Below are positions 9,181 through 16,271 of a stretch of 27,909 bases of DNA, one piece after another. The notes under the pieces are model-generated. The model searched no databases. It was given only the letters and a program-made list of their open reading frames with translations, and was not told the DNA's origin. The translations under genes were made by a program, and so were the position numbers. The first letter of the stretch is position 1; every line of letters begins with the position of its first letter. Origin of the DNA: a virus; IMG/VR virus record IMGVR_UViG_3300042937_000104, positions 1-27,909 of that record. One strand, written 5' to 3'.

Positions 9181-9949
9181 TTGAATTCCCGTATTTGCGC
9201 TTCAGGTATTTAATACTAACAGGCATCTCATCAAAACTACCATTAACCACATCGTTTAACATCCACACACCTGACCAGCTACCATTAGTTTGTGGTGTTA
9301 AGTAGTCTTCATCATGTTCATAAAAGATACCAGCGAATAGTGTTGTTATGTCACTGCCGTCAGCCCTGCGTCCAAAAGCTATGTCTCTATCTTGCACATG
9401 TCCTTGCACACATGACATCATCTTCTTCGTCATCAGCAGTCTTGCACTGCTCACTGGTCTACCCATGATACCACTGGTGAAGTAGTGGCAGTAGGCTACA
9501 CCGTCTATCACTATGGGTTGTAAGAATGGTATTACTTCCCACTTGTGCTGCACTAAATTAAAATCGTCATACTTCAACAATCCATCTAGCTTAGAGTCAG
9601 AGTTTATAGCTCTTTCAATTCTATTCTCATGATTACCTAGAGTAAAAACTAATCTAGGTTTCCATAGCTTCTTCTTGTTAGCACGTAGTCTTTCAATCTC
9701 TGCATCAATGTAGGACATCATTATGTCCATTGCTTCATTACCTACAGTTATATCGTGTATGTATCGTCTACCTTCAAAGGCTTTCTTACCTACATCGTAG
9801 CTGGACAGTGAAGGCATGTCCCAGTGATCGCCAATGTGTATGATGACATCAGGTTTCTTATCGACAATGTATTGACCTAGCCAATGAAACCTACGTAAAT
9901 CTTGTCCTGGTTTAACTTGTGTGTCAGGTATAAGGAGGTGCTTTATCAT
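9155..9949 (-). CDS. Calcineurin-like metallophosphoesterase
   Basis: A 264-residue two-metal phosphoesterase. The motifs fall in the expected order: Asp9 in PDTQ, GDHWD at 40-44, GNHE at 105-108, His155 after AYCH, and GHVQ at 183-186. The first motif reads DxQ instead of the usual DxH, a substitution I associate with phage members of the family, so one metal ligand differs. The substrate cannot be told from sequence; phosphorylated nucleotides, RNA ends or protein phosphates are all possible. It begins in an ATGA overlap with a tiny membrane protein gene and lies among nucleotide-metabolism genes, which hints at a nucleotide or nucleic-acid substrate. Confidence 0.85.
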   Translation of the reverse strand: MIKHLLIPDTQVKPGQDLRRFHWLGQYIVDKKPDVIIHIGDHWDMPSLSSYDVGKKAFEGRRYIHDITVGNEAMDIMMSYIDAEIERLRANKKKLWKPRLVFTLGNHENRIERAINSDSKLDGLLKYDDFNLVQHKWEVIPFLQPIVIDGVAYCHYFTSGIMGRPVSSARLLMTKKMMSCVQGHVQDRDIAFGRRADGSDITTLFAGIFYEHDEDYLTPQTNGSWSGVWMLNDVVNGSFDEMPVSIKYLKRKYGNSNGINIGRS

Positions 9950-10047
9950 AGTGTTCCATTCCAGTCATCATCGTCTTTGTTGAAATCATAAAGAAACCAA
10001 GCTGTTACTAACACTGTCACCAACACTACCAGCGAATACTCATACAC
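9946..10047 (-). CDS. Tiny single-pass membrane protein (33-36 aa)
   Basis: A short frame with GTG start at 10047 (another in-frame GTG at 10056) and TGA at 9946-9948 that overlaps the metallophosphoesterase start as ATGA. The start overlaps the preceding stop at 10040. A GGAG lies about 10 bases upstream of the 10047 GTG. The product is one hydrophobic helix (SLVVLVTVLVTAWFLY) followed by an acidic tail (NKDDDDW), the layout of an N-out or type-I-like membrane peptide. The function is unknown; a holin-like or regulatory role cannot be excluded. The overlaps on both sides are the main evidence. Confidence 0.5.
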   Translation of the reverse strand: MYEYSLVVLVTVLVTAWFLYDFNKDDDDWNGTL

Positions 10048-10222
10048 AATCGTCACTCTCCGTTTTCTTAGGTGTGTAGCATTTAAACTCTGATACAGAT
10101 AGAGGCAGTCCTACTTTCTTAGCATCCTCTATCACCTGCTCTGTAATAGTTCTGCTACACTTATCAGACCATACACAAGTGCTAGACAGACTACAGAATG
10201 TCATGTCTCTGTAGCTAATCAT
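10040..10222 (-). CDS. Conserved small cysteine-containing phage protein (60 aa)
   Basis: Starts at ATG 10222, overlapping the previous stop (ATGATTAG). It contains five to six Cys, including FCSLSSTC near residues 9-16, Cys22 and Cys48. The SxxxxC spacing with a following CSR-type turn resembles a small hypothetical phage family that I recognise only by appearance. No catalytic motif is seen. Metal binding is possible, but the cysteines do not form clear C-x2-C pairs, so no zinc ribbon is claimed. Confidence 0.65.
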   Translation of the reverse strand: MISYRDMTFCSLSSTCVWSDKCSRTITEQVIEDAKKVGLPLSVSEFKCYTPKKTESDDCV

Positions 10223-10400
10223 TTTCTACTATCTCATCAAAAGAGAACCAATCGTTAATGTCATTCATCACAGCCAGCTGGATAGCATCTATTACCGCTG
10301 TTTCAGAAGGAGTGTCAGTGTGCTTATGAGCGCGTGTATACCCATATTCAATGCCTGATCTCACCGCCATTTCTAGCAAAGCATATTCTTTAGCTTTCAT
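10215..10400 (-). CDS. Conserved small phage protein of unknown function (61 aa)
   Basis: Begins at 10400 in an ATGA overlap with the MazG-like gene stop. The sequence is helical, with a conserved-looking central phrase GIEYGYTRAHKHTDTPSE followed by an amphipathic helix (AIQLAVMNDINDWF) and an acidic end. I recognise this type as a recurrent hypothetical protein in podovirus and siphovirus nucleotide-metabolism operons, but no function is known. The His/Asp/Thr-rich turn in the middle is the most likely functional site. Confidence 0.65.
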   Translation of the reverse strand: MKAKEYALLEMAVRSGIEYGYTRAHKHTDTPSETAVIDAIQLAVMNDINDWFSFDEIVEND

Positions 10401-10711
10401 ACGCTCTCCTTAATGAAGACACCTTTATCATTCAAGTAACCTTTCCTATCCTTGATGTCATTCCAAGCATGTTTCAGACAGTCTTCTAAACTGTACCCAG
10501 ACATCACAGCTATGTTGTTCAACACCACTAAGCAATCACCTATGTCATCTGCGACATCATTACCCTTAGCTACGTTGTCTGCCAACTCACCTATCTCACT
10601 CACCAGCTTCAACGTCTGTGTTGATATCTTACCGTTAGTCAAGATACCTCTTTCCTGGCTCCATGCTGTCACCAGGTCTACGTATCGCTCTAACTGTGTA
10701 TTTGTATTCAT
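10397..10711 (-). CDS. mazG-like: MazG-like nucleotide pyrophosphohydrolase
   Basis: A 104-residue all-helical protein with the metal-binding pattern of the MazG/all-alpha NTP pyrophosphatase superfamily: SEIGELAD (Glu39, Glu42, Asp45) in one helix and DDIGD (Asp56, Asp59) in the next. Such enzymes remove pyrophosphate from (d)NTPs. In phages they are thought to clean the nucleotide pool or alter alarmone levels; which applies here is unknown. The start is set at ATG 10711, five bases after AAGGAG; a GTG three bases upstream is too close to that site. The gene follows a structured, T-tract-flanked RNA element at 10730-10807. Confidence 0.8.
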   Translation of the reverse strand: MNTNTQLERYVDLVTAWSQERGILTNGKISTQTLKLVSEIGELADNVAKGNDVADDIGDCLVVLNNIAVMSGYSLEDCLKHAWNDIKDRKGYLNDKGVFIKESV

Positions 10712-10729
10712 CACTACTCCTTCTTCAAT

Positions 10730-10807
10730 AAAAAAGACTCTACACTCAACTGACTTCTAGCTGCATAACCCTGCGGATTGGTTAAGGTTGATTATTTGTG
10801 TAGAGTC
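10730..10807 (-). ncRNA. Candidate structured RNA element upstream of the MazG-like gene
   Basis: On the - strand a perfect 10-bp stem, GACTCTACAC (10798-10807) with GTGTAGAGTC (10736-10745), closes a 52-base interior. The interior holds two nested stems, TCAAC/GTTGA (10787-10791 with 10746-10750) and TAACC/GGTTA (10780-10784 with 10766-10770) with a 9-base loop. The outer stem is followed at once by six T (10735-10730), as in an intrinsic terminator. It could be an attenuator, a processing site or a small RNA. A tRNA cloverleaf does not fit. Function unknown. Confidence 0.5.
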
Positions 10808-10820
10808 GTTAACTGTTAAT

Positions 10821-10840
10821 AAACAAGTTTATTCTTGTTT
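10821..10840 (-). other. Hairpin spanning the HNH gene stop codon
   Basis: Perfect 7-bp inverted repeat AAACAAG/CTTGTTT with a 6-base loop; the TAA of the HNH gene (10829-10831) lies in the loop. It is AU-rich and has no T-tract on the - strand, so it is a weak stem. Together with the element at 10730-10807 it may protect or set the 3' end of the upstream transcript. Confidence 0.4.
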
Positions 10841-11200
10841 TCTAGCAGCTCTCTCTTGTGCTGTCTTAGTCTTATGACATCCCTTACACAGAACTTGTAA
10901 GTCATCAACTTCACAGAACAGCTTACGACAGAACTCACCTAAATCTGCATACTCTTTAAGACTACCTGCTGGTGTCTTATGATCTACTTCAACTTCAACA
11001 CCTTTGAACCACTGCTTACACTGAGCACACTTGTATTCAAACCTGTGCTTCATACCCTTCACTGTCTTCTCTGCTGCTTTCTTAGCTTTGAACTTTGGTG
11101 GGTAACGATTGAATGCGCTTCTCAGTGCTGATCGAATGAATCCAAAGTAGCGACTCTTCGTCCATGTGTTGTCTACGTGTGTCTTCTCGCCTCTAGCCAT
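10829..11200 (-). CDS. HNH endonuclease
   Basis: A 123-residue nuclease. I start it at ATG 11200, seven bases after GGAG and overlapping the exonuclease stop at 11193-11195; an upstream in-frame start at 11275 would lie deep in the exonuclease gene and lacks a ribosome site. The N-terminal 55 residues are basic. The HNH/zinc unit follows: CAQC (Cys58, Cys61), the catalytic VDH (Asp73-His74), and CKGCH (Cys105, Cys108, His109). No DNA-binding repeats typical of homing nucleases are seen. It sits where T7-like phages often hold a recombination or Holliday-junction nuclease and no other such gene is visible, so a replication role is plausible. Homing remains possible. Confidence 0.85.
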   Translation of the reverse strand: MARGEKTHVDNTWTKSRYFGFIRSALRSAFNRYPPKFKAKKAAEKTVKGMKHRFEYKCAQCKQWFKGVEVEVDHKTPAGSLKEYADLGEFCRKLFCEVDDLQVLCKGCHKTKTAQERAARKQE

Positions 11201-11882
11201 TAGCATTCTCCACAGCCAATACGGGAGGTTTCCACATCTGCCCAGCCTCTCGGCGTAGCCAGAGCAGTCTACCATTCTCTAGCACTCTGTCAGCACCTAG
11301 TATCTCTACACAAGCGTTGTACATCTCCACCTCTGTCTTACCTTCTAACAAAGCTTTAGACTTAACAGCTCCTATACCAGCAGCACCTATGATGTTGTCG
11401 ATCCTATCGCCTATCAAGATTGAACAATAGAAGGTTAATGTTGCTTCTTCCTGCGTCACTGTTATCAACGTGTCTTTAACAAAGTTGTAATGCTTACCTG
11501 GCACTTGCAGGAAGTCTTTGTCAATGCTGGCAATGATAGCATCAGGGTAGAGAGCAGTAGCTTTTATGGCTATGGTGTCATCAGCTTCTTCGCCAATGGA
11601 GAGGTCTGCTTCCCACTTCAACAGCATGTGGTTACGCAGGGCAGTGTAGTGTACAGGCTTGTCTGCCTTCCTGTTACCTTTGTAGGGAGCTGTAACAGCT
11701 ATCTGCTCTCTGAAGTTACCCTTACCTGATAAGAACAACTTATACTCTGTAGCACTGTGTAGTGGGCTAGTGAGGATTTCTGATATAAAACTATCTAATG
11801 TCTTTATTGCATTCTCTTGTGTGTCATTGTTACATGAGTAACCTACCCTGTAACACAATATGTCTGCATCAATTAACAACAT
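11193..11882 (-). CDS. 5'-3' exonuclease (FEN/T7 gp6-like)
   Basis: A 229-residue flap/5' nuclease. Visible acidic metal ligands in order: Asp5 and Asp7 (IDAD), Glu99/Asp101/Asp102 (GEEADD), Asp121 and Asp123 (SIDKDF), Asp159 and Asp162 (GDRIDN). A helix-hairpin-helix turn follows (AAGIGAVKSKALL, about 167-179). YKGNRK at 67-72 is the basic helical-arch motif. In T7 the gp6 enzyme removes RNA primers and degrades host DNA to recycle nucleotides, and the neighbours here (ssDNA-binding protein, polymerase, reductase) suit that role. The C-terminal 30 residues are less typical, but their reading frame is intact. Confidence 0.88.
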   Translation of the reverse strand: MLLIDADILCYRVGYSCNNDTQENAIKTLDSFISEILTSPLHSATEYKLFLSGKGNFREQIAVTAPYKGNRKADKPVHYTALRNHMLLKWEADLSIGEEADDTIAIKATALYPDAIIASIDKDFLQVPGKHYNFVKDTLITVTQEEATLTFYCSILIGDRIDNIIGAAGIGAVKSKALLEGKTEVEMYNACVEILGADRVLENGRLLWLRREAGQMWKPPVLAVENANG

Positions 11883-11927
11883 TGTATTCCCCTAAGTAGG
11901 TCACTTCCATGTGACCCGTGATGTTAA

Positions 11928-12332
11928 TTACACAGCCTCGTCCAAGTCATAAGATGAAGATTCTTTAGCATCTTCATAGACAAGCAAGTCTGTAATGACA
12001 AGTTTAAGGAGGGAAGGGGAGCGTCCAGCTTTGGTCTTGAATGTCCAATCGTAGCTACCCAGTACACACTTAGCTTTAGAGCCATTGCCTACAGCAAAGC
12101 CTACTTCAGTACCACTGGTGTCATACGCTTTGATGGGGTTGTTAGACTTCACAGTGATGAAGCTATTACGATCATCACCTTTGTTGGCTACTTTCATGCC
12201 ACGCATTTCAATCTCTTTGACAGCAGCGTCAGTGAGGTTGGTGAGGTCTACTTGATACTTACCAGACATGTCGTTCTTGTGATCTAAGCAAGCCCAGAAC
12301 ATTGTTGCATTTACTACTAATGGCTTATCCAT
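11928..12332 (-). CDS. Probable ssDNA-binding protein (T7 gp2.5-like role)
   Basis: A 134-residue beta-rich protein with an OB-fold-like run of strands and an acidic, flexible C-terminal tail (SSSYDLDEAV). Such tails are the hallmark by which phage and bacterial ssDNA-binding proteins contact polymerase and helicase. Aromatic residues Trp13, Tyr26, Phe78 and Trp96 could stack on bases. A strong ribosome site (AGGAG, eight bases before ATG) and its own sigma70-type promoter at 12371-12399 suggest high expression, as expected for an SSB. It lies between the polymerase and exonuclease. The identification rests on tail, size and context, not on a diagnostic motif. Confidence 0.65.
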   Translation of the reverse strand: MDKPLVVNATMFWACLDHKNDMSGKYQVDLTNLTDAAVKEIEMRGMKVANKGDDRNSFITVKSNNPIKAYDTSGTEVGFAVGNGSKAKCVLGSYDWTFKTKAGRSPSLLKLVITDLLVYEDAKESSSYDLDEAV

Positions 12333-12370
12333 CTCTACATCTCCTAAGTTAAATTATTTGGTACATCTCT

Positions 12371-12399
12371 ATAATGATACTACAAACAACGTGTGTCAA
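12371..12399 (-). promoter_or_regulatory. Leftward sigma70-type promoter for the ssDNA-binding protein gene
   Basis: On the - strand: -35 TTGACA (12394-12399, consensus), 17-base spacer, -10 CATTAT (12371-12376, four of six). The predicted start falls near 12364, leaving a leader of about 30 bases before the gene at 12332. The same architecture, with an identical -10, occurs at 20295-20323. Confidence 0.7.
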
Positions 12400-12412
12400 T
12401 ACATTAATTGTG

Positions 12413-14065
12413 TCAATGTGTTGCAGCCCAATTAGCACCTACTTTGTAAGCACCATCGAGAGGGCACTTCATGTTAAAGAACTCTCCAGCCTCTACAATG
12501 CTCTGCACAGCACACCTACCAACAGCATCAGCAGCCCATGCAGTGCATTCAATCTGCCATTCATCATGCACATTAGCTACAAACCTGGCAGGTAGTTTGT
12601 ATTTCTTAATCTTGTCATTCAATATCACTAACGCTTGCTTCATTACAATAGCTCCAGCACCCTGAAGCAGTGTGTTCAATGCACTGTGTTCACTACGGAC
12701 ACGCAGAACTCTACCGTCTAATCCCTTCAGCGTCCCTGTAGATGCCTCCTGCTGCACCCTTCTCTTCAATGCTGCTAGTGCTGGTGTATTCTCTAAGAAG
12801 CGTTGTGTCAATCTTGTACCGTCCCTAGAGTTACCACCAACAATACTACCGATCTTCTCAGCACCTGCTCCGTACAAGAATGCGTAGATAAATGTCTTCG
12901 CCTGACTCCTTGTCTGCAACCCTGCTGCTAGTTGATTAGAGGTGTGTATGTCACCACCTAAAAGTTCTTTCGTATACCCTGCATCATCCATGTAATGCGC
13001 CAGCATACGTAGTTCTAAACCACTAGCGTCTGCACCAACTAACACACAGCCTTCATCAACTGTCCAGCAGGCTCTGCACTCTTCACCGTACAACTTACCC
13101 ACAGCAGGGACTTGAGCCATGTTAGGGTTGCTGTGTGTCATCCTACCTGTGACAGCTCCGTTGCTCCTGACTCTACCGTACACTCTACCGTCTGCCCTAA
13201 CCTCTTGCAGCCAGCTATCAATCTGTGATGTACGCTTCTGTAGTGTCAAGTATTCAACCACTAACTTAGCTTCTGGTAGATCAATATCAGCTAACGTATC
13301 CTCATTAATAACTGTACTACCCTTCTCAGTTTCTTTAGAGAACACAGCACCTAAACTCTCCAGTCTCCCTGCAATCTGCTGACGACTACCTGGATTGAAG
13401 TGTGTCACCTTCACCTTCAATGTCTTCCCTGTCTTCTCAGACACCCGCGCCTCAACTATCGGTGGGAAGACTACTTGCAGCTCTTGTTCAATCACTTTCA
13501 TCCGACACATCAATGTGCTGTACAACGTGTTAGCCTTCTCAAGATCAAGCCTAAACCCTGTGTCCATCTGCTGCTGTATTATCAAAGCTACCTTGTGTTC
13601 CAGCTCAATGCTGTAGTCACTAAAGCCTTCATCATTCAGAGCCTTTGTCAACCACTTATACAAATGCACTGTCAACTCTACATCACGCTGACAGTATTCA
13701 ATCATCTGTGGTGTTAAGCCACCATCATAGTCTGTGAAGTCTATCTTGTGCTTACCAAACCTCTTACCCCAAGCATCCAGACTGTGACCACCATCAATGC
13801 TAGGGTTGTATAGGCGGGACATCACCAACGTATCTACAAGGCTCTGTGAGGGCAATACAGCGTCCCACACCTTACCCAGTACCTTAGCATCAAAGCCTAT
13901 GATGTTATGCCCTATGAAGCTGTCATAGCCTTTAATGACACCTGTGAAGTGTGCTGCGTCTGTAGATGTGTACTTTACACCAGAGTCTACGTCTTCAGCG
14001 CAGTTACACCAGATTGTGTCATGCTTTAGGTTGGTTTCTATGTCTAACACTAGCTTCGTATTCAT
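12413..14065 (-). CDS. Family A DNA polymerase (T7-like replicative polymerase)
   Basis: A 550-residue replicative polymerase. The N-terminal 3'-5' exonuclease retains all acidic ligands: Asp8 and Glu10 (LDIET), Asp59 (GHNIIGFD) and Asp128 with Tyr124 (YCQRDVELT). The polymerase domain has motif A around Asp346 (GADASGLELR), motif B at 386-399 (RSQAKTFIYAFLYG) and motif C His500-Asp501-Glu502 (NVHDEW). The residue four after the motif B lysine (Lys390) is Tyr394, the position of E. coli Pol I Phe762 and T7 Tyr526. At 550 residues it is clearly shorter than T7 gp5 (704), and no obvious thioredoxin-binding insertion stands out. A 58-residue gene overlaps its start; a promoter lies right after its stop. 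Confidence 0.95.
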   Translation of the reverse strand: MNTKLVLDIETNLKHDTIWCNCAEDVDSGVKYTSTDAAHFTGVIKGYDSFIGHNIIGFDAKVLGKVWDAVLPSQSLVDTLVMSRLYNPSIDGGHSLDAWGKRFGKHKIDFTDYDGGLTPQMIEYCQRDVELTVHLYKWLTKALNDEGFSDYSIELEHKVALIIQQQMDTGFRLDLEKANTLYSTLMCRMKVIEQELQVVFPPIVEARVSEKTGKTLKVKVTHFNPGSRQQIAGRLESLGAVFSKETEKGSTVINEDTLADIDLPEAKLVVEYLTLQKRTSQIDSWLQEVRADGRVYGRVRSNGAVTGRMTHSNPNMAQVPAVGKLYGEECRACWTVDEGCVLVGADASGLELRMLAHYMDDAGYTKELLGGDIHTSNQLAAGLQTRSQAKTFIYAFLYGAGAEKIGSIVGGNSRDGTRLTQRFLENTPALAALKRRVQQEASTGTLKGLDGRVLRVRSEHSALNTLLQGAGAIVMKQALVILNDKIKKYKLPARFVANVHDEWQIECTAWAADAVGRCAVQSIVEAGEFFNMKCPLDGAYKVGANWAATH

Positions 14066-14195
14066 TATAAACCTCTAACACTTGTTCACGTTCACGCTGT
14101 TTGTTGTGATCTCTGATTGTTGCTTCAATCTCAGCTATCCTAGCATCAACTTGATAATGATTACGCATAATTAAATAATCTTTTAACTTTGACAC
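14019..14195 (-). CDS. Small charged helical protein overlapping the polymerase start (58 aa)
   Basis: A GTG start at 14195 stands behind a near-perfect ribosome site (GGAGG, six bases upstream), which is the main support. It reads through to TGA at 14019-14021 and therefore overlaps the polymerase start at 14065 by 47 bases. Its start also overlaps the stop of the zinc-protein gene at 14183. The product is a charged single or paired helix (DARIAEIEATIRDHNKQRERE) of unknown function. Overlap of this length suggests translational coupling, perhaps limiting polymerase synthesis. Confidence 0.65.
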   Translation of the reverse strand: MSKLKDYLIMRNHYQVDARIAEIEATIRDHNKQREREQVLEVYNEYEASVRHRNQPKA

Positions 14196-14440
14196 GATAA
14201 ACCTCCGAAAGTTACGTCAATACGCATTGGGATAGTCCAATAAGTGTTGGTTCCACGTTTGCGTATAGACAATCCAGCCATTTCAGGGTCTATGCAATAC
14301 CTACCCACAGCCTGCTCCCCTTTCCTGTGTTTATCAAACATGGCTAAAGTAGAAAAGTATTCACCACAGGTGGGACACATACATCGTTTACCTACAAGTG
14401 TTGCCTTTGTTCTAGTCTGCTGTTCATTCCTGGTGTTCAT
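14183..14440 (-). CDS. Putative zinc-binding protein of the FDXHR type
   Basis: 85 residues, starting at ATG 14440, six bases after GGAGG; a GTG three bases upstream is too close to the ribosome site. The centre reads CMCPTC (Cys20, Cys22, Cys25), FDKHR (35-39, with His38) and a later Cys49. That is the arrangement of the small phage/actinobacterial family known as FDXHR putative zinc-binding proteins, and resembles a single zinc finger. DNA binding is possible but unproven. It lies between two other small genes just upstream of the DNA polymerase. Confidence 0.75.
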   Translation of the reverse strand: MNTRNEQQTRTKATLVGKRCMCPTCGEYFSTLAMFDKHRKGEQAVGRYCIDPEMAGLSIRKRGTNTYWTIPMRIDVTFGGLSCQS

Positions 14441-14443
14441 CAC

Positions 14444-14626
14444 TCACCTCCTATAGTCTTGTTCTTCAACTGTGAAACTTCTTAGCTCTGTCCTGTCTTC
14501 CAAATCAATAGTAGCTGTATGATCTGAGCAATTCAAGCACAAGTCTAAAAACTCTTTAGTCCCTGCGTATCTCCTGGTTTGTTCGTAATCCGTTAACGCT
14601 TCATCACAGCTTAAACATCTCATCAT
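14444..14626 (-). CDS. Small zinc-ribbon protein (60 aa)
   Basis: Two C-x2-C pairs, CLSC (Cys4, Cys7) and CLNC (Cys30, Cys33), 23 residues apart, form a probable zinc ribbon, followed by a charged tail. The ATG at 14626 overlaps the stop of the tiny membrane peptide (ATGA) and stands four bases after AAAGGGG; a second ATG at 14623 is equally possible. I recognise this as a common hypothetical phage protein type. A zinc site is well supported, the function is not known. Confidence 0.7.
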   Translation of the reverse strand: MMRCLSCDEALTDYEQTRRYAGTKEFLDLCLNCSDHTATIDLEDRTELRSFTVEEQDYRR

Positions 14627-14691
14627 TCATCCCCTTTATAAACTAACGCAGTTACCATCACAACTATTAACGACACCAGAAAGTAATCCAT
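14623..14691 (-). CDS. Tiny membrane peptide (22 aa)
   Basis: ATG at 14691 overlaps the primase-helicase stop (TGATG) and the stop at 14623-14625 overlaps the next start (ATGA), so the 69-base frame exactly bridges two genes. The product is one hydrophobic helix (FLVSLIVVMVTALVY) with a short charged end (KGDE). It resembles the 33-residue membrane protein at 9946-10047 in form. It may instead be only a translational bridge; expression is inferred from the two overlaps. Confidence 0.45.
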   Translation of the reverse strand: MDYFLVSLIVVMVTALVYKGDE

Positions 14692-16271
14692 CAAAACACC
14701 TCAACACTTCTGCCGCTGACATTATCATAAAACAACATGCAACACAGACCTGTCTCACCACTGAATCTATTCTTCAACACTCTAACGTGTGTTGTGTTTT
14801 TCTGTATCAAATCATCAGCTTGCCCGTCTCTCTCTAACCCTATGACAATATCTGATAGCTGTGCAATGCTGGCACTGCCGCGTAGCTGGCTCAGTGACGT
14901 ACTGCTACCCTCTTCGTGACCAACACCCTCCTTACGCTTCAAATGACTCACCAGTATCAAGGCTATGTCACTCTCTGCTGTCAGCATACGCAGCTTAGTC
15001 ATGCACTCATCAATAGCCTTACGCTCATCACCATTGCTTTGAGCAGATACAATAATACTGATGTGATCTAGGAAAATATAACGACAATCCAAACCCTTAG
15101 CCATATAACGTACACGCGACACGATGTTGTCTATGTCTGTTGATCCAAAGTGGTCAAACATAAACACTCTACCGTTACCAATAGTGGCATCAAAAGCCTG
15201 CTTACGCTCCTGCTCAGTGCTAATAGTAGTGGGTAGATGCAGAGTCTTGTTAGCCTCCAGTGACATCAACGACAACCCTGTCTTGCGTACACTCTCTTCC
15301 AGCATCAGCATACCGATGTTGACATCTGTGTGCTTAATAATGTGATGAGCCAACTCTCTTACAAACTGAGACTTACCCAGCCCACTACCGGCTGTGATAG
15401 TAACTAGTTCACCTGTCCTGATGCCGTAGGTAATCTTATTTATACCAGCCCACGGGTACTGCACAGGGGCTTGTTGCACTGGTGAGTTAACCTCTTCCCA
15501 TAGCGAGTCAGCACAGACAATGCCATCAGGGATGTAGCGTTCAGCGTCCCACCACTGCGTCATAAACAGCTTATCCTGCCCCTTCTGCAAGTAGTCGCTG
15601 GCATCTTTGTAACCTACTGCATGTTTTACAATCTTACACTTACCGCCAAAGAGCTGTGCCACCTCAATAGCAGCCTTCTGACCTGGTTCATCACCATCAA
15701 GGCATAGCACGATGTTCTCAAAGCTGTTGAGCCACTCATAAGCAGCCTTGCAGTCCTTCAACGCACTCGATGCGCCGTTGCGTACACTGACCGCTGGATA
15801 CTTACTACCCATCAGCTGGTATGCAGACAATGCATCATACTCACCTTCCACGATGGTGACATACTTACCGCCACCTGCGAACAGCTGCTGACCAAATAAT
15901 CCACCACCTGCCCAGTCACCAACAACACTGAACCGCTTGTCTGGGTATCGAATCTTAGCAGCCACCACTGTATGCGGATCAGCCGCTGCGTAGTAGCCGT
16001 AGATGACATAACTACCCATATCCATAGTAGAGTAGTGCTTCGCCGTTAAAACGCTTAGAGAGCGTTCAGGGATGGCTTTAAACGATGCCGTCACCAGTGC
16101 CTGCTGCACACTATCCCAATCCGCTTTACTTACTGTCGTTGTCATAACACCCCCACTGCCTGGAAAGAACCTATTGCAAGCAAAGCACTTGCTGCTGCCG
16201 TCATCATTGTAACACCTACCGTCACTGCTACCACAATCGTCACAAGGACGGTGGAGGATATTGAATCCCAT
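14691..16271 (-). CDS. Primase-helicase (T7 gp4-like)
   Basis: A 526-residue bifunctional enzyme that primes and unwinds at the fork. Domains in order: zinc ribbon (Cys10, Cys13, Cys29, Cys32) for template recognition; TOPRIM primase with VEGEYDA (Glu142, about 141-147) and LDGDEPG (Asp192, Asp194); RecA-type hexameric helicase with Walker A GSGLGKS (295-301), catalytic Glu325/326, Walker B FLDH (Asp402), VSHLKR (441-446) and QLRGSASI (462-469). I start it at ATG 16271, in a TGATG overlap with the upstream stop; an in-frame GTG lies at 16283. Met43 (16145), just after the zinc ribbon, has GGGGG four bases upstream and could start a short helicase-only form as in T7. Confidence 0.93.
   Translation of the reverse strand: MGFNILHRPCDDCGSSDGRCYNDDGSSKCFACNRFFPGSGGVMTTTVSKADWDSVQQALVTASFKAIPERSLSVLTAKHYSTMDMGSYVIYGYYAAADPHTVVAAKIRYPDKRFSVVGDWAGGGLFGQQLFAGGGKYVTIVEGEYDALSAYQLMGSKYPAVSVRNGASSALKDCKAAYEWLNSFENIVLCLDGDEPGQKAAIEVAQLFGGKCKIVKHAVGYKDASDYLQKGQDKLFMTQWWDAERYIPDGIVCADSLWEEVNSPVQQAPVQYPWAGINKITYGIRTGELVTITAGSGLGKSQFVRELAHHIIKHTDVNIGMLMLEESVRKTGLSLMSLEANKTLHLPTTISTEQERKQAFDATIGNGRVFMFDHFGSTDIDNIVSRVRYMAKGLDCRYIFLDHISIIVSAQSNGDERKAIDECMTKLRMLTAESDIALILVSHLKRKEGVGHEEGSSTSLSQLRGSASIAQLSDIVIGLERDGQADDLIQKNTTHVRVLKNRFSGETGLCCMLFYDNVSGRSVEVF
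16143..16154 (-). promoter_or_regulatory. Possible internal ribosome site for a helicase-only form
   Basis: On the - strand GGGGG (16154-16150), four bases, then an in-frame ATG at 16145 (Met43 of the primase-helicase). Initiation here would give 484 residues lacking the zinc ribbon, parallel to the T7 4B protein. The spacer is short, so efficiency is uncertain. Confidence 0.4.

Noticed and set aside
10736-10807. A tRNA gene (72 bases closed by a perfect stem)
   Set aside because: The size and 7-bp acceptor-like stem are tempting, but on neither strand can D, anticodon and T arms be drawn with the right lengths, and no T-loop consensus is present.
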